Of a stretch of DNA of 64,000 bases, positions 27,482 to 35,291 are shown one piece after another. The notes below the pieces were generated by a model. It saw only the letters and a program-made list of their open reading frames with translations. It was not told the DNA's origin and ran no database searches. Source of the stretch: JAWVFK01 sp033856175 (lineage in GTDB: Bacteria; Actinomycetota; Thermoleophilia; Solirubrobacterales; 70-9); assembly GCA_033856175.1 (NCBI GenBank), contig JAWVFK010000022.1:6820-70819 (forward strand). The letters run 5' to 3'. Position numbers and translations under genes: made by a program. Each line of letters starts with the position of its first letter. The stretch's first letter is position 1.

Positions 27482-30412
27482 TCAGGGATAGACCGTGACG
27501 ACCCTCGTCGCTGAGGCCGCCGCTGCGTAGGGCCAATCGTCCTCCGCCATCGCCAGGGCTCGGAACCTGATCTTGGTTGTCGCGGCGATCGTGCGGAACT
27601 CGTACGCATAGTGGAACCCACCATCGGCGTCTGAGCGAAGAATTTCGACCGGACGCCACCGCCCCCGCGGGGGGTCGAAGTATTGGATCTGGATCAGCTT
27701 GCCGCTCGCCGGCAGCTGCGCCTGGTCGTGGGCGACCGAGCCGGCGAACTGGACGGCCTGGCCGTTGTGGAGCTTGCCGGGCGAGGCCGAGAGGGTCACG
27801 GCGCTGAGGACCGTCTCGCGGATCGCTGGAGTCTCAGTTGGGGCGAAGCGCTGCCCGCCCGGATACCTGATGACGATCGTGCGTGAGGGGCCGGGCGGCA
27901 GCGAGCCTGCGTAGCGACCGGCCCCGTCCGTGCGGATGGCGGTCCTTCGCTCGGAAGGCATCGCCCCCCGGTCGAGGTGCTCCACCAGCTCGACGGTCGC
28001 GCCCGCGATCGGCTCGCCACCTGTCCCGACCAAGGCCCCCTCGATCGTTGCCGGAGCCCCGTAGCTGACGGTGGTGGCGGTCTGGGCCAGGTCTCGCTCG
28101 GCCAGGCAGCGCGTATAGGCAGCGCGCTGGCGCTTGCGCTCCGCCGGGTCGCCCGACCTCGGCGGCTTGCACTGGGCGTGCGCCGCCGCCGTGTCCCAGC
28201 GGATCGTCAGCACCGGCTCGCTCTTGAGCGGGTTGGTCAGCGTCATCCGACGGCCGTCCTGCCTCAATGATGAGGTGGAGCGGTTACCGGCCAGGTCCGT
28301 AGCCTCGACGATGAACTCGTATTCGCCGCGGGCCAGCTGATCGGATGGGAATCGCGCCGTCAGCTCTCCCCGCTCGGCGTCGAAGCTGGTGATCAATGGC
28401 TTGTACGCCGCACCGCTGCCGGTGGCGCGATAGGCGATCTGGCCGCCCCGCACCCCGGAAAGGCCGTCGTTCGCCGATGCGCGCACGAGCTCGGGGTCGG
28501 CCGGATCCTGGTCACTGGCGAACCACGCCGACGGCGGCGTCCTGTCGATCCTCACCACGGCCGCCGCCGGCTCATGCCCGGCCTCGCTGCCGTCGTTGGC
28601 GTTGCCGGCAAGGTCGCGGGCCCAGTAGCGCACGCTGTGAATCCCCTCGGAGGTGATCGCCGCGGTGACGTCGGTCGGCGCCGCAGCCGTTTGGGCCGAC
28701 CCACCATCGACCTGGATCGCCGTCAGCGGTCTTCCGTCGTCGCCGGCCGTGGCGGCCATGCCCGACAGCTCATCCGTTGCATGGACGGACAGAGCGACGG
28801 TCTGGTTGGTCCAGCCGCCGGGAATGCCGGCGATCGTCGCCAGCGGGTCCGTCTTGTCGACCCTCAGCTCTGCGTGGCGCACCTGGGCCGACTTCACCCC
28901 GGAGCCGGAGACCGTCGCGACATGGGCCCAGTGCGAGCCTTCGCTCAGGCTGCGAATCGTGGCGGCGTGCTCGGTGGCGGGCTTGAAACCGGTCTCCGCC
29001 TCGGTGCAACGATCGACCGCTCGGCAGGGGTCGCTGTCGGGCCGTTCGTCGATCAGGACGGCGAAGCCCTTGATCCCCGAGAGGACCCCGTCGGCGCTGA
29101 CCTCGTCCCAACGCTGCAGGTAGGGAAAGTCGCCGCGGCTGAGCCAGCCATCGGCTCGCCGTGGCGCCGAGCTCGGCGGCGGGGTGTCGTCGAAGCGCAG
29201 GCGCTCGAAGTCCGAGTTGGCCTCCGACTCGTTGCCGGCCGCGTCGCGCAGCCAGACGGAGATCGTGTAGTCGCCGGCCCGTGGCACCGCGAGGCCGTCG
29301 AGATGCGTCAGCTGATTGCCGTCTTGGCTCCGCACGCCGGAGTCGTAGCCGCCCGGCCCGGTGACCCGGTACCGCGCGCCGACGATCGGTGCATCGCCCT
29401 CCGGGTTTCGCCAGGCGACGCTGAAAGCGTTGTCGGCGCGCCAGCCGCTGTCACCGAGCAAGCGCAGGCTGCGGGGGCTCGCCGGCGCCGAGTTGTCGAT
29501 GAAGACCGCCGTCTCCCCGCTACAGCTGCGGTTGGGCGCAGATCCAGAGGAGAAGTCTTCGACGCAGGTCTGGACGAGGTTCTGTCCATCGTCGAAGGCG
29601 CTCGCGGCAACGCCGTAGCGGCGAGCCTCGCTCGCCGCACAGGGTCGCAGCGAGTTGGCGACGGCAGCCTCCGGACTCGCCGTCTTGCATGAGTAGGTCT
29701 GCGCGAGCGCGGCGGCACCGTTGACGAGCACCTCGACCGTTCGCACGCCACCGCCTTCGTCGTGGGCTGCGACGTCGACGGTCTGGGCCCCCGAGTGCCA
29801 GCCGGCGCTGAACGCAGGCCCGGACTGGACGACGGTCGGCGGCGCCGTGTCGTTGAGCATCATGTCGAGGTCGTAGGCGCGGAGGAAAGCCTCGGAAGCG
29901 TTCGTGCCGGGACAGACCGCCGCGTCGTCGGGCGCGCTGCATCTGACGCGCATGTTCAGCGTCCGGTATGCGGAGGCGCTGCCGCCGCCAAAGGTGTAGG
30001 ACCGAACGCCGCTGCCGCTGCGCTGGCCAAAGGTGACCGACGAGCCCGAATCCGGCGAAACGTAGATCGTCCCTCTGAGCCCGTTCTTTTCCGCGAATGC
30101 CGCCTTGACGGTGGTGTTGGCGGCGAAGCCGGTGCCCTGCGGCGCCGTGAACCTCCACGTTGCCGCCTTGCCGTCGCTGATGTGGTTGCCATCCGTCGTC
30201 GATGAGAGCCACGGGTCGGCTGCGGTCGCGCAATCGTTGTCGGAGAGGCGGAAGTTGCCGTCTTCGTGAACGCCGACGCCGTCGCTCGCGGGCAGACCGC
30301 TGGCACGATCGCATTCGCGCACTTCGTAGACGCCCGCCCTCGCCGCAGGCGCGGGGGCGAGAAGGGCCAGCAGGGCGGCCAGGCCGGCGAGTGCTTTGGC
30401 GCGCTGGATCAC
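27482..30412 (-). CDS. Large secreted Ig-like/FN3-like repeat protein
   Basis: A 976-residue exported protein with a signal peptide (ALAGLAALLALLAPAPAARA) and a jelly-roll-like N-terminal region (about 27-190). Several beta-sandwich repeats follow, with recurring phrases of the type DTAPPTV, DNSAPASPRSLRLLGDSGW, DDTPPPSS, DKTDPLATIAG and RTPPSAW. Each has a D/N-x-PP boundary and Y/W-x-x-D-x-AGN endings (DAAGNES, DLAGNAND, DLAGNRS), typical of bacterial Ig-like domains in adhesins and surface enzymes. A carboxypeptidase-regulatory-like module (GTGGEPIAGATVELVE) lies near residue 800. It starts with GTG overlapping the stop of the sigma-factor fusion gene, so its production is directly tied to that regulator. 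No catalytic motif is seen. Confidence 0.8.
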   Translation of the reverse strand: MIQRAKALAGLAALLALLAPAPAARAGVYEVRECDRASGLPASDGVGVHEDGNFRLSDNDCATAADPWLSSTTDGNHISDGKAATWRFTAPQGTGFAANTTVKAAFAEKNGLRGTIYVSPDSGSSVTFGQRSGSGVRSYTFGGGSASAYRTLNMRVRCSAPDDAAVCPGTNASEAFLRAYDLDMMLNDTAPPTVVQSGPAFSAGWHSGAQTVDVAAHDEGGGVRTVEVLVNGAAALAQTYSCKTASPEAAVANSLRPCAASEARRYGVAASAFDDGQNLVQTCVEDFSSGSAPNRSCSGETAVFIDNSAPASPRSLRLLGDSGWRADNAFSVAWRNPEGDAPIVGARYRVTGPGGYDSGVRSQDGNQLTHLDGLAVPRAGDYTISVWLRDAAGNESEANSDFERLRFDDTPPPSSAPRRADGWLSRGDFPYLQRWDEVSADGVLSGIKGFAVLIDERPDSDPCRAVDRCTEAETGFKPATEHAATIRSLSEGSHWAHVATVSGSGVKSAQVRHAELRVDKTDPLATIAGIPGGWTNQTVALSVHATDELSGMAATAGDDGRPLTAIQVDGGSAQTAAAPTDVTAAITSEGIHSVRYWARDLAGNANDGSEAGHEPAAAVVRIDRTPPSAWFASDQDPADPELVRASANDGLSGVRGGQIAYRATGSGAAYKPLITSFDAERGELTARFPSDQLARGEYEFIVEATDLAGNRSTSSLRQDGRRMTLTNPLKSEPVLTIRWDTAAAHAQCKPPRSGDPAERKRQRAAYTRCLAERDLAQTATTVSYGAPATIEGALVGTGGEPIAGATVELVEHLDRGAMPSERRTAIRTDGAGRYAGSLPPGPSRTIVIRYPGGQRFAPTETPAIRETVLSAVTLSASPGKLHNGQAVQFAGSVAHDQAQLPASGKLIQIQYFDPPRGRWRPVEILRSDADGGFHYAYEFRTIAATTKIRFRALAMAEDDWPYAAAASATRVVTVYP

Positions 30413-31689
30413 GGCCCGAACTCACTCCCGGCGCCGCCACCGGCGTGGCTGCTTCCGGCGCCGGCGGATGGGCCTGCGCTGCCACCCCCGGCCGGCGGCG
30501 AAGAGGCGCTCGACGCCGGCCCCTGGGGAGCGAACTCCTGGCTCGGCGACGCCGGCGGGCTCGGCTCGGGCGCCGGAGACGGAGCTGACTCCGACGCGTC
30601 CGCCTGCGGCGGCGGGGCGGGTGAAGCCACGGGTGCGGCAAAGTTCGACGGTGGGTCGTGGATGGGGTGCACCGCCACCGGCGAGGCGGCTTCGCTCACC
30701 TGGTGCGTCCTGTCGCGGTGCTTGGCCTGGCCGAGATCGACCGGGCTCACCCCGCCGATCACGCAGGCCGCTCCCCCGGCCGCCGTGACGCCGCAGAGGG
30801 CGAGGATCTTCGTCACCGCCGCCACGCCCGCCCCGCGGGTGCCGCCGGCGGCGATGACGGGCCCGGCTCCGGCAGCGTCGGCACCGGGCAGGAGCTTCGA
30901 GTGAGCAGCGCTCGCCCACTCGCCGGCCCGATGCAGGAGACCCGCGGCCATGGACGGCGCCACGGGCAGCAAGCTGAGGACGCGCTCGGGCACGAGTCGG
31001 TACTCGCGAGCCAGCGAGCGGCAGGACGAGCACCCTTTGAGGTGTCTGCGCACGCGATCCGCCGTGGCGTCGTCGGACTCCCCGTCGCAGTAGCTCGAGA
31101 GCTCCGCCGCCAGCTGCTCGCAGCGCGCGCCTCCCTCGATGCTGGCGTAGACCTCGAGGAACCGCTTTCGGCCCTCGGCCATGCAGCGGTTGATCTTGGT
31201 CAGGCTCCAGCCGGTGATCTCACAGATCTCCGCGTAGCTGTACCCCTCTGCCTTGAGGATCAGGGCTCTGACCTCCTGCGGCTTGAGGGCGTGCAGCGCC
31301 TCGCTGCTGCGGGCGATGTGCTCGCGCAAGGCGGCGCGGTCGAACGGGCCGAGGCCGCCATCCGGCAGCAGGTCGATTGGGTCGTCAGCCTCTGTGGCGC
31401 CGGATTGGGCCGACGAGAGCAGACGCTCACGGTTTCGCCTGACGGCAAGCGCCTCATGCTTTGTCACCGTTTGCATCCAGCGGATCAGCTGCTTGGGTGA
31501 GGTTGTCGGCGCCTTTATCAACAGCAGCTCGAGCGCTCGCTGGTAGGCGTCGTCGGCGTCGTCGGCGCAGAGCGAGTAACGCCGAGCCGTGCGCTTCAGC
31601 GTTGCACCATTCGATTCGATTAGCGCGATCGCGGCACGCTGACGCTCACCTGCGCCAGGTCCGGTCACGGCGGCACTACCCCTTCCCAT
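30409..31689 (-). CDS. ECF-like sigma factor fused to anti-sigma-like zinc/membrane tail
   Basis: A 426-residue protein. Residues 15-180 are a sigma-70 family core with regions 2 (DADDAYQRALELLLIKA, LIRWMQTVTKHEALAVRR) and 4 (LKPQEVRALILKAEGYSYAEICEITGWSLTKINRCMAEGRKR, given here in pieces along the chain). Residues 190-226 hold a zinc-finger-like motif with C190, C201 and H216-x3-C220-x2-C223 (HLKGCSSC), the signature of anti-sigma factors. A hydrophobic segment (about 286-313, ILALCGVTAAGGAACVIGGV) and a Pro/Ser/Ala-rich tail follow. This suggests a self-inhibited, membrane-tethered sigma factor. The start at 31689 is favoured; the upstream extension is poor coding sequence. It overlaps the secreted Ig-like gene by 4 bp and has palindromic DNA upstream. 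Confidence 0.82.
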   Translation of the reverse strand: MGRGSAAVTGPGAGERQRAAIALIESNGATLKRTARRYSLCADDADDAYQRALELLLIKAPTTSPKQLIRWMQTVTKHEALAVRRNRERLLSSAQSGATEADDPIDLLPDGGLGPFDRAALREHIARSSEALHALKPQEVRALILKAEGYSYAEICEITGWSLTKINRCMAEGRKRFLEVYASIEGGARCEQLAAELSSYCDGESDDATADRVRRHLKGCSSCRSLAREYRLVPERVLSLLPVAPSMAAGLLHRAGEWASAAHSKLLPGADAAGAGPVIAAGGTRGAGVAAVTKILALCGVTAAGGAACVIGGVSPVDLGQAKHRDRTHQVSEAASPVAVHPIHDPPSNFAAPVASPAPPPQADASESAPSPAPEPSPPASPSQEFAPQGPASSASSPPAGGGSAGPSAGAGSSHAGGGAGSEFGP

Positions 31690-31800
31690 CACATTCTTTC
31701 CGCCTATGTGGTGACGACTTCTTGTACCACCGCAGGTACCATCACCGCCACCTCTCGCTTGTCCGCAATTGTCATCACGGAAAATGTCGCCCACTGTGAC

Positions 31801-31904
31801 ATTCCCCTGTAAAAGGGAATAGGAGAAAAAGTTCTCCCCCCCGAGAGATGTGGTCAGTTCCCGCAAACTGCGAGAAAACGAGCAAAGTTCTCGCACTTTG
31901 CGAG
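31801..31904 (-). promoter_or_regulatory. Cluster of four palindromes upstream of the sigma fusion gene
   Basis: In this AT-rich stretch I see ATTCCC-N8-GGGAAT (31801-31820), GGAGAA-N4-TTCTCC (31822-31837), and two related elements 30 bp apart, CCCGCA-AAC-TGCGAG (31860-31874) and CTCGCA-CTT-TGCGAG (31890-31904). The last two share a TTCYCGCA-N3-TGCGAGRA pattern and look like paired operator sites. They lie 112-215 bp before the sigma gene start and just after the end of the PRC-barrel gene. The first two could instead act in termination or in the leader. Confidence 0.5.
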
Positions 31905-31930
31905 GAATGCAGATAAATACTGAGTAAGGA

Positions 31931-32221
31931 TCAGCCGCTGGCTTGGCTGACGACGATCTTTCCGTCGTCGCCGATCCGCTCGATTCGCTCCCAGCCGATG
32001 ATGTCGTCCTCGTGCGTCGGCTTCTGCCGCTCCGAGCGCTGAGTCCCGAGCCGCTCCAGCAGCCCGCGATGGCCGATCAGCAGGCCGGTGATCCGCCACT
32101 GCTGGTCAGCGCGGTCCCTGGCCGAGTTCGACCGTCGTGCGACGCGGACGTCGACGACGTGGCCGAGCCGCTTGCCCTCGCTGGTCTCCACCCGGCAGCC
32201 GAGCAGGTCGGTGAGCCTCAC
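31931..32221 (-). CDS. Small PRC-barrel-like protein
   Basis: A 96-residue protein. Residues 1-35 (VRLTDLLGCRVETSEGKRLGHVVDVRV) match the first strands of a PRC-barrel domain, a small beta-barrel found in RimM, photosynthetic reaction centre H subunits and many prokaryotic stand-alone proteins. The C-terminal part (IIGWERIERIGDDGKIVV) completes it. GTG at 32221 is chosen because it overlaps the stop of the upstream gene (GTGA). The longer open frame upstream is only the antisense-phase shadow of that gene. Last gene of the lipoprotein-Nramp-PRC operon. Its role is unknown. Confidence 0.6.
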   Translation of the reverse strand: MRLTDLLGCRVETSEGKRLGHVVDVRVARRSNSARDRADQQWRITGLLIGHRGLLERLGTQRSERQKPTHEDDIIGWERIERIGDDGKIVVSQASG

Positions 32222-32571
32222 CACGCCCCCGGAATCTTGGCGATGAAGGCGCCGGCGACGTCGTCGCCATGACCGAGGCCGAGGTCGCTCGCCCGGCGCT
32301 TGAGGTGGACGGCCACGTCGATCTCCTTGACCTCTCCCCACGGCACCCGCACTGTCTCCTCGCTGAAAACCCGGGCGGCGAGCCTGCGCATCCGCCGCGG
32401 GAAGCGCTGCCGCCAGGCGCCGGGACCGCTGAGGATCGCGCTCAGGTGGGTGTCCTGACCGACGCCGCCTTCGAGCTCGATGTCGTCGACGCGGCCGCAG
32501 CGGCGGTCCTCGCTGTCGACGAGGTCGTCGTCGAGCAGGCGGTAGACGACATCGAACTCGTCCTCGCGCAT
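32218..32571 (-). CDS. Hypothetical protein, PRC-barrel-like, in Nramp operon
   Basis: A 117-residue soluble protein beginning MREDEFDVVYRLLDDDLVDS. The segment LLDDDLVDSEDRRCGRVDDIELEG fits the opening of a PRC-barrel fold (a short acidic loop, then GRVDDIEL). Later segments VPWGEVKEIDVAVHLKR and LGLGHGDDVAGAFIAKI resemble the second half. Its ATG overlaps the Nramp stop (TGATG) and its own stop overlaps the next start, so it is tightly coupled in the operon. A longer frame starting inside the Nramp gene is not used. It might regulate or sense cargo of the transporter, but that is position-based inference. Confidence 0.6.
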   Translation of the reverse strand: MREDEFDVVYRLLDDDLVDSEDRRCGRVDDIELEGGVGQDTHLSAILSGPGAWRQRFPRRMRRLAARVFSEETVRVPWGEVKEIDVAVHLKRRASDLGLGHGDDVAGAFIAKIPGAW

Positions 32572-33794
32572 CAGCCCGCTCCCACGTTGGTGATGAACAT
32601 CAGCGGCACGGCGGCGACCGCGGCGACGATGATCACGAGGAAGTAGAGCCAACCCATGAACGTCGCCAGCGGCCCGTTCGCATGCTTGCCCATAAAGGTC
32701 TTGTCGCGGGCGATCAGCAGCAGCGGGAAGTAGGTCAGCGGCAGGGCGAAGACCGAGAAGATCACCGAGTACTCGGTCACCGCGACCGGGTCGACCCCCG
32801 TCGAGACGATGATGAAGGCCAGCGCCAGCATCACCATCCAGGAGATCGTGAATCGCGGCGCCCCGGCCGCCTTGCGGTACTTGCCCCACTCCCAGCCGAG
32901 GAACTGGGCCATGTTGTAGGCGCCGGAGAAGCAGGAGTCGATCGCCGCGCCGCCGACGGCGAACAGCACGCCGACCATGGCGATGACGATCCCGATCTCG
33001 CCGAAGGCGACGCCAGCCGAGAGGATCGGGGTCGCCAGGAACGACGGCTGGACGCCGAGCGGGTGAAAGACCTCGGCGGCGAGGACGATCAGCGAGATCG
33101 AGAGCAGGCCGCCGAGGCCGAAGCCGAGCAGGGCGTTGGCGCGGTTGATGCCGAGGTCCTTGGTCTTCCAGCGCTCCTCGATCGCCCCCGAGGAATAGAA
33201 GTAGACCTCGTAGGGCATCAGCCCGGCGGCGATCAGGCCGACGGCGAAGTACCAGTAGAGGGCGGTGCTGTGGCCGTGTGGGATCGCGCCGTGGCCGATC
33301 GCGCTCCAGTCCGGGTGCAGGTGGATCGCCGAGACGAGGAAGACGAGCATCGCCAGGCCGATGTAGCCGAAGAGCTTCTCGATCCACTCGAACGGCGTCA
33401 CCCAGATGATGATCGCCAGCGCGATCACGGCGATCGGGATGAACGTCGAGTAGGTCACCTCGAAGAAGAGGTTGAGGACGATCGCGATGCCGCCGATCTC
33501 GGCCGTCAGCGTCAGCAGGTTGACCACCTGCGAGGCGATCAGGGTGATCAGGCCGGCGCCGAACCCCAGCCGCTGGCGGACGACCGCGAACACGGGTCGC
33601 TGGCTCGCGATCGCGACGCGGCCGGACATCTCGGCGAAGGTGGCGATGCCGATGACGCCGACGAGGACCGCCCAGATCAGGCCATAGCCATAGGCGGCCC
33701 CCGACTGCGACGCGAAGACGATGTCGCCGATGTCGACGAAGCCGCCGATCGCGGCGAGGATGCCGAGAGCGATCTGGAAGATCTTCGAGTTCAA
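32571..33794 (-). CDS. Divergent Nramp-family metal ion transporter
   Basis: A 407-residue membrane protein with about 11 hydrophobic helices and the overall order of the Nramp (LeuT-fold) family. Canonical metal-binding motifs are altered. The TM1 DPGN motif reads D21-I-G-D24, and the TM6 MPHN motif reads M193-P-Y-E196. The retained first Asp and the Met suggest transition-metal or divalent binding, with extra acidic residues changing charge or selectivity (Mg2+ or Mn2+ are possible). The TTG start overlaps the stop of the upstream lipoprotein gene (TTGA). Neighbours are a lipoprotein and two PRC-barrel-like proteins, together a four-gene translationally coupled unit. Confidence 0.82.
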   Translation of the reverse strand: MNSKIFQIALGILAAIGGFVDIGDIVFASQSGAAYGYGLIWAVLVGVIGIATFAEMSGRVAIASQRPVFAVVRQRLGFGAGLITLIASQVVNLLTLTAEIGGIAIVLNLFFEVTYSTFIPIAVIALAIIIWVTPFEWIEKLFGYIGLAMLVFLVSAIHLHPDWSAIGHGAIPHGHSTALYWYFAVGLIAAGLMPYEVYFYSSGAIEERWKTKDLGINRANALLGFGLGGLLSISLIVLAAEVFHPLGVQPSFLATPILSAGVAFGEIGIVIAMVGVLFAVGGAAIDSCFSGAYNMAQFLGWEWGKYRKAAGAPRFTISWMVMLALAFIIVSTGVDPVAVTEYSVIFSVFALPLTYFPLLLIARDKTFMGKHANGPLATFMGWLYFLVIIVAAVAAVPLMFITNVGAG

Positions 33795-34210
33795 AGCCCG
33801 GCCTTCAGCTGGTCGAGCTTGGCGGCTATGCCCATCAGCTTGCGCTCGGCGTCGGCCGCCGTGGCCTCGTCCTTGGGATCGAGGGCCAGCTGGTCGAGCG
33901 TGGTGGCGGCTTCATCGGCGAGCCCGATCGCCTCGTTGACGTCGTGCTGGAGGCCGTTGCTGACGATCGCGTCGCTCAGCTTCTCCTCGCTGGCGGCGTT
34001 GTCCGCCGAGAGCTCCTGAGCGTGGACGCGCGTCAATGTCGAGCGGCTCTTGTTGAGAGCCACCTCGTGCGCCATCAGCGCCCCTTCGGCGGCATTGGAG
34101 TGGAGCCCGCTGACCTCCTCGCGCAATTCGTTGGCGGTCAATGGCCCGCAACCGGAGACCAACGCCGATCCGGCGATCGCGACGACTATCAGCCCCCATC
34201 TCGTTGTCAA
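33791..34210 (-). CDS. Putative lipoprotein
   Basis: A 139-residue protein with a lipoprotein signal peptide (LIVVAIAGSALVSGC, lipobox LVSGC, Cys at residue 21). The mature part is helical, acidic and Ala-rich (ELREEVSGLHSNAAEGALMAHE, then several heptad-like Leu repeats such as LADEAATTLDQLALD), probably a membrane-anchored helical bundle. The start is TTG at 34210. It is the first gene of the Nramp operon and could be an extracytoplasmic accessory factor for the transporter; this is inferred from coupling only. No family is recognised. The UDP-glucuronate decarboxylase gene diverges from it 109 bp away. Confidence 0.7.
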   Translation of the reverse strand: MTTRWGLIVVAIAGSALVSGCGPLTANELREEVSGLHSNAAEGALMAHEVALNKSRSTLTRVHAQELSADNAASEEKLSDAIVSNGLQHDVNEAIGLADEAATTLDQLALDPKDEATAADAERKLMGIAAKLDQLKAGL

Positions 34211-34304
34211 TGCAGACCCCGCTTACCCCTGCACTCGGCCGACAAACGCCGCTCGCGGCTTTGCAGCCGTCGTGGCGGTGGCCGGCCGGGCGCCGGGGCG
34301 ACGC

Positions 34305-34310
34305 TATCCT
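34305..34310 (+). promoter_or_regulatory. -10 box (TATCCT), leaderless type
   Basis: TATCCT ends 9 bases before the ATG at 34320, the start that agrees with the Rossmann fold. No ribosome site is present. Confidence 0.5.
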
Positions 34311-34319
34311 CGCCCGCGT

Positions 34320-35267
34320 ATGAGCAGATGCGTTGTCACCGGCGGCGCCGGCTTCCTCGGCTCCCATCTCTGCGAGCAGCTGCTCGAGCGGGGGCACGAG
34401 GTCGTCTGCATCGACAACCTCGACACCGGCTCGCTCAAGAACATCGCCCACCTCCGCGATCGGGGCTTCGAGTTCATCAACCAGGACCTCACCGAGTACG
34501 TCGAGGTCGACGGCGAGGTTGACTTCATCTACCACCTCGCCTCGCCCGCCAGCCCGATCGACTACGCCCGCCTGCCTCTGCACACGCTCAAGGTCGGCTC
34601 CTACGGCACCCACCACATGCTCGGCGTCGCCAAGCGCAAGCGCTCCCGCTTCCTGCTGGCCTCGACCTCGGAGGTCTACGGCGATCCCCAGATCCACCCG
34701 CAGACCGAGGACTACTGGGGCCACGTCAACCCGATCGGCCCGCGCGGCGTCTACGACGAGGCCAAGCGCTACGCCGAGGCGCTGACGATGGCCTACCACC
34801 GCCAGCAGGGCGTCGACACCTGCATCTCGCGAATCTTTAATACCTATGGGCCTCGAATGCGCCCCCACGACGGTCGGGCGATTCCCACCTTCCTGCGCGA
34901 GGCGCTCCAGGACAAGCCCGTCACCGTCTTCGGCGACGGCAGCCAGACCCGCAGCTTCTGTTACGTCGACGATCTGATCGAGGGCCTGATCCTGCTGATG
35001 GAGTCCGACGCCCACCTGCCGGTCAACATCGGCAATCCGGTCGAGAAGAGCCTGCTCGAGCTCGCCGAGACCGTGATCGAGGTCACCGGCTCGCGCTCCG
35101 AGATCGTCTTCGAGGCGCTGCCGATCGACGACCCCCAGATCCGCCAGCCCGACATCAGCCGTGCCAAGCAGCTGCTCGGCTGGGAGCCGAAGGTCGAGCT
35201 GCGCGACGGGCTCAAGCAGACGATCGAGAAGGCCGGCGTCGAGAGCCTCGTCGGCGCGCTCGACTGA
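34320..35267 (+). CDS. UDP-glucuronate decarboxylase (UXS-type extended SDR)
   Basis: A 315-residue extended SDR with TGGAGFLGSHL at residues 7-17, SASPASP-like YHLASPASPIDYARLP, LLASTSEVYGDP and the catalytic YDEAKRYAEA. RIFNTYGPRMRPHDGR and GSQTRSFCYVDDLIEG are also present. This set, in particular the ASPASP loop and the RM-x-x-x-DGR segment, is typical of enzymes making UDP-xylose from UDP-glucuronate by oxidation, decarboxylation and re-reduction. The start at 34320 is used because it begins the fold and has a -10 box upstream; an upstream extension is not conserved-looking. The two glycosyltransferase genes follow, suggesting supply of a pentose donor to a surface polysaccharide. Confidence 0.88.
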   Translation: MSRCVVTGGAGFLGSHLCEQLLERGHEVVCIDNLDTGSLKNIAHLRDRGFEFINQDLTEYVEVDGEVDFIYHLASPASPIDYARLPLHTLKVGSYGTHHMLGVAKRKRSRFLLASTSEVYGDPQIHPQTEDYWGHVNPIGPRGVYDEAKRYAEALTMAYHRQQGVDTCISRIFNTYGPRMRPHDGRAIPTFLREALQDKPVTVFGDGSQTRSFCYVDDLIEGLILLMESDAHLPVNIGNPVEKSLLELAETVIEVTGSRSEIVFEALPIDDPQIRQPDISRAKQLLGWEPKVELRDGLKQTIEKAGVESLVGALD

Positions 35268-35291
35268 GCGCCCAGCCAGGCGCGACGCCCC

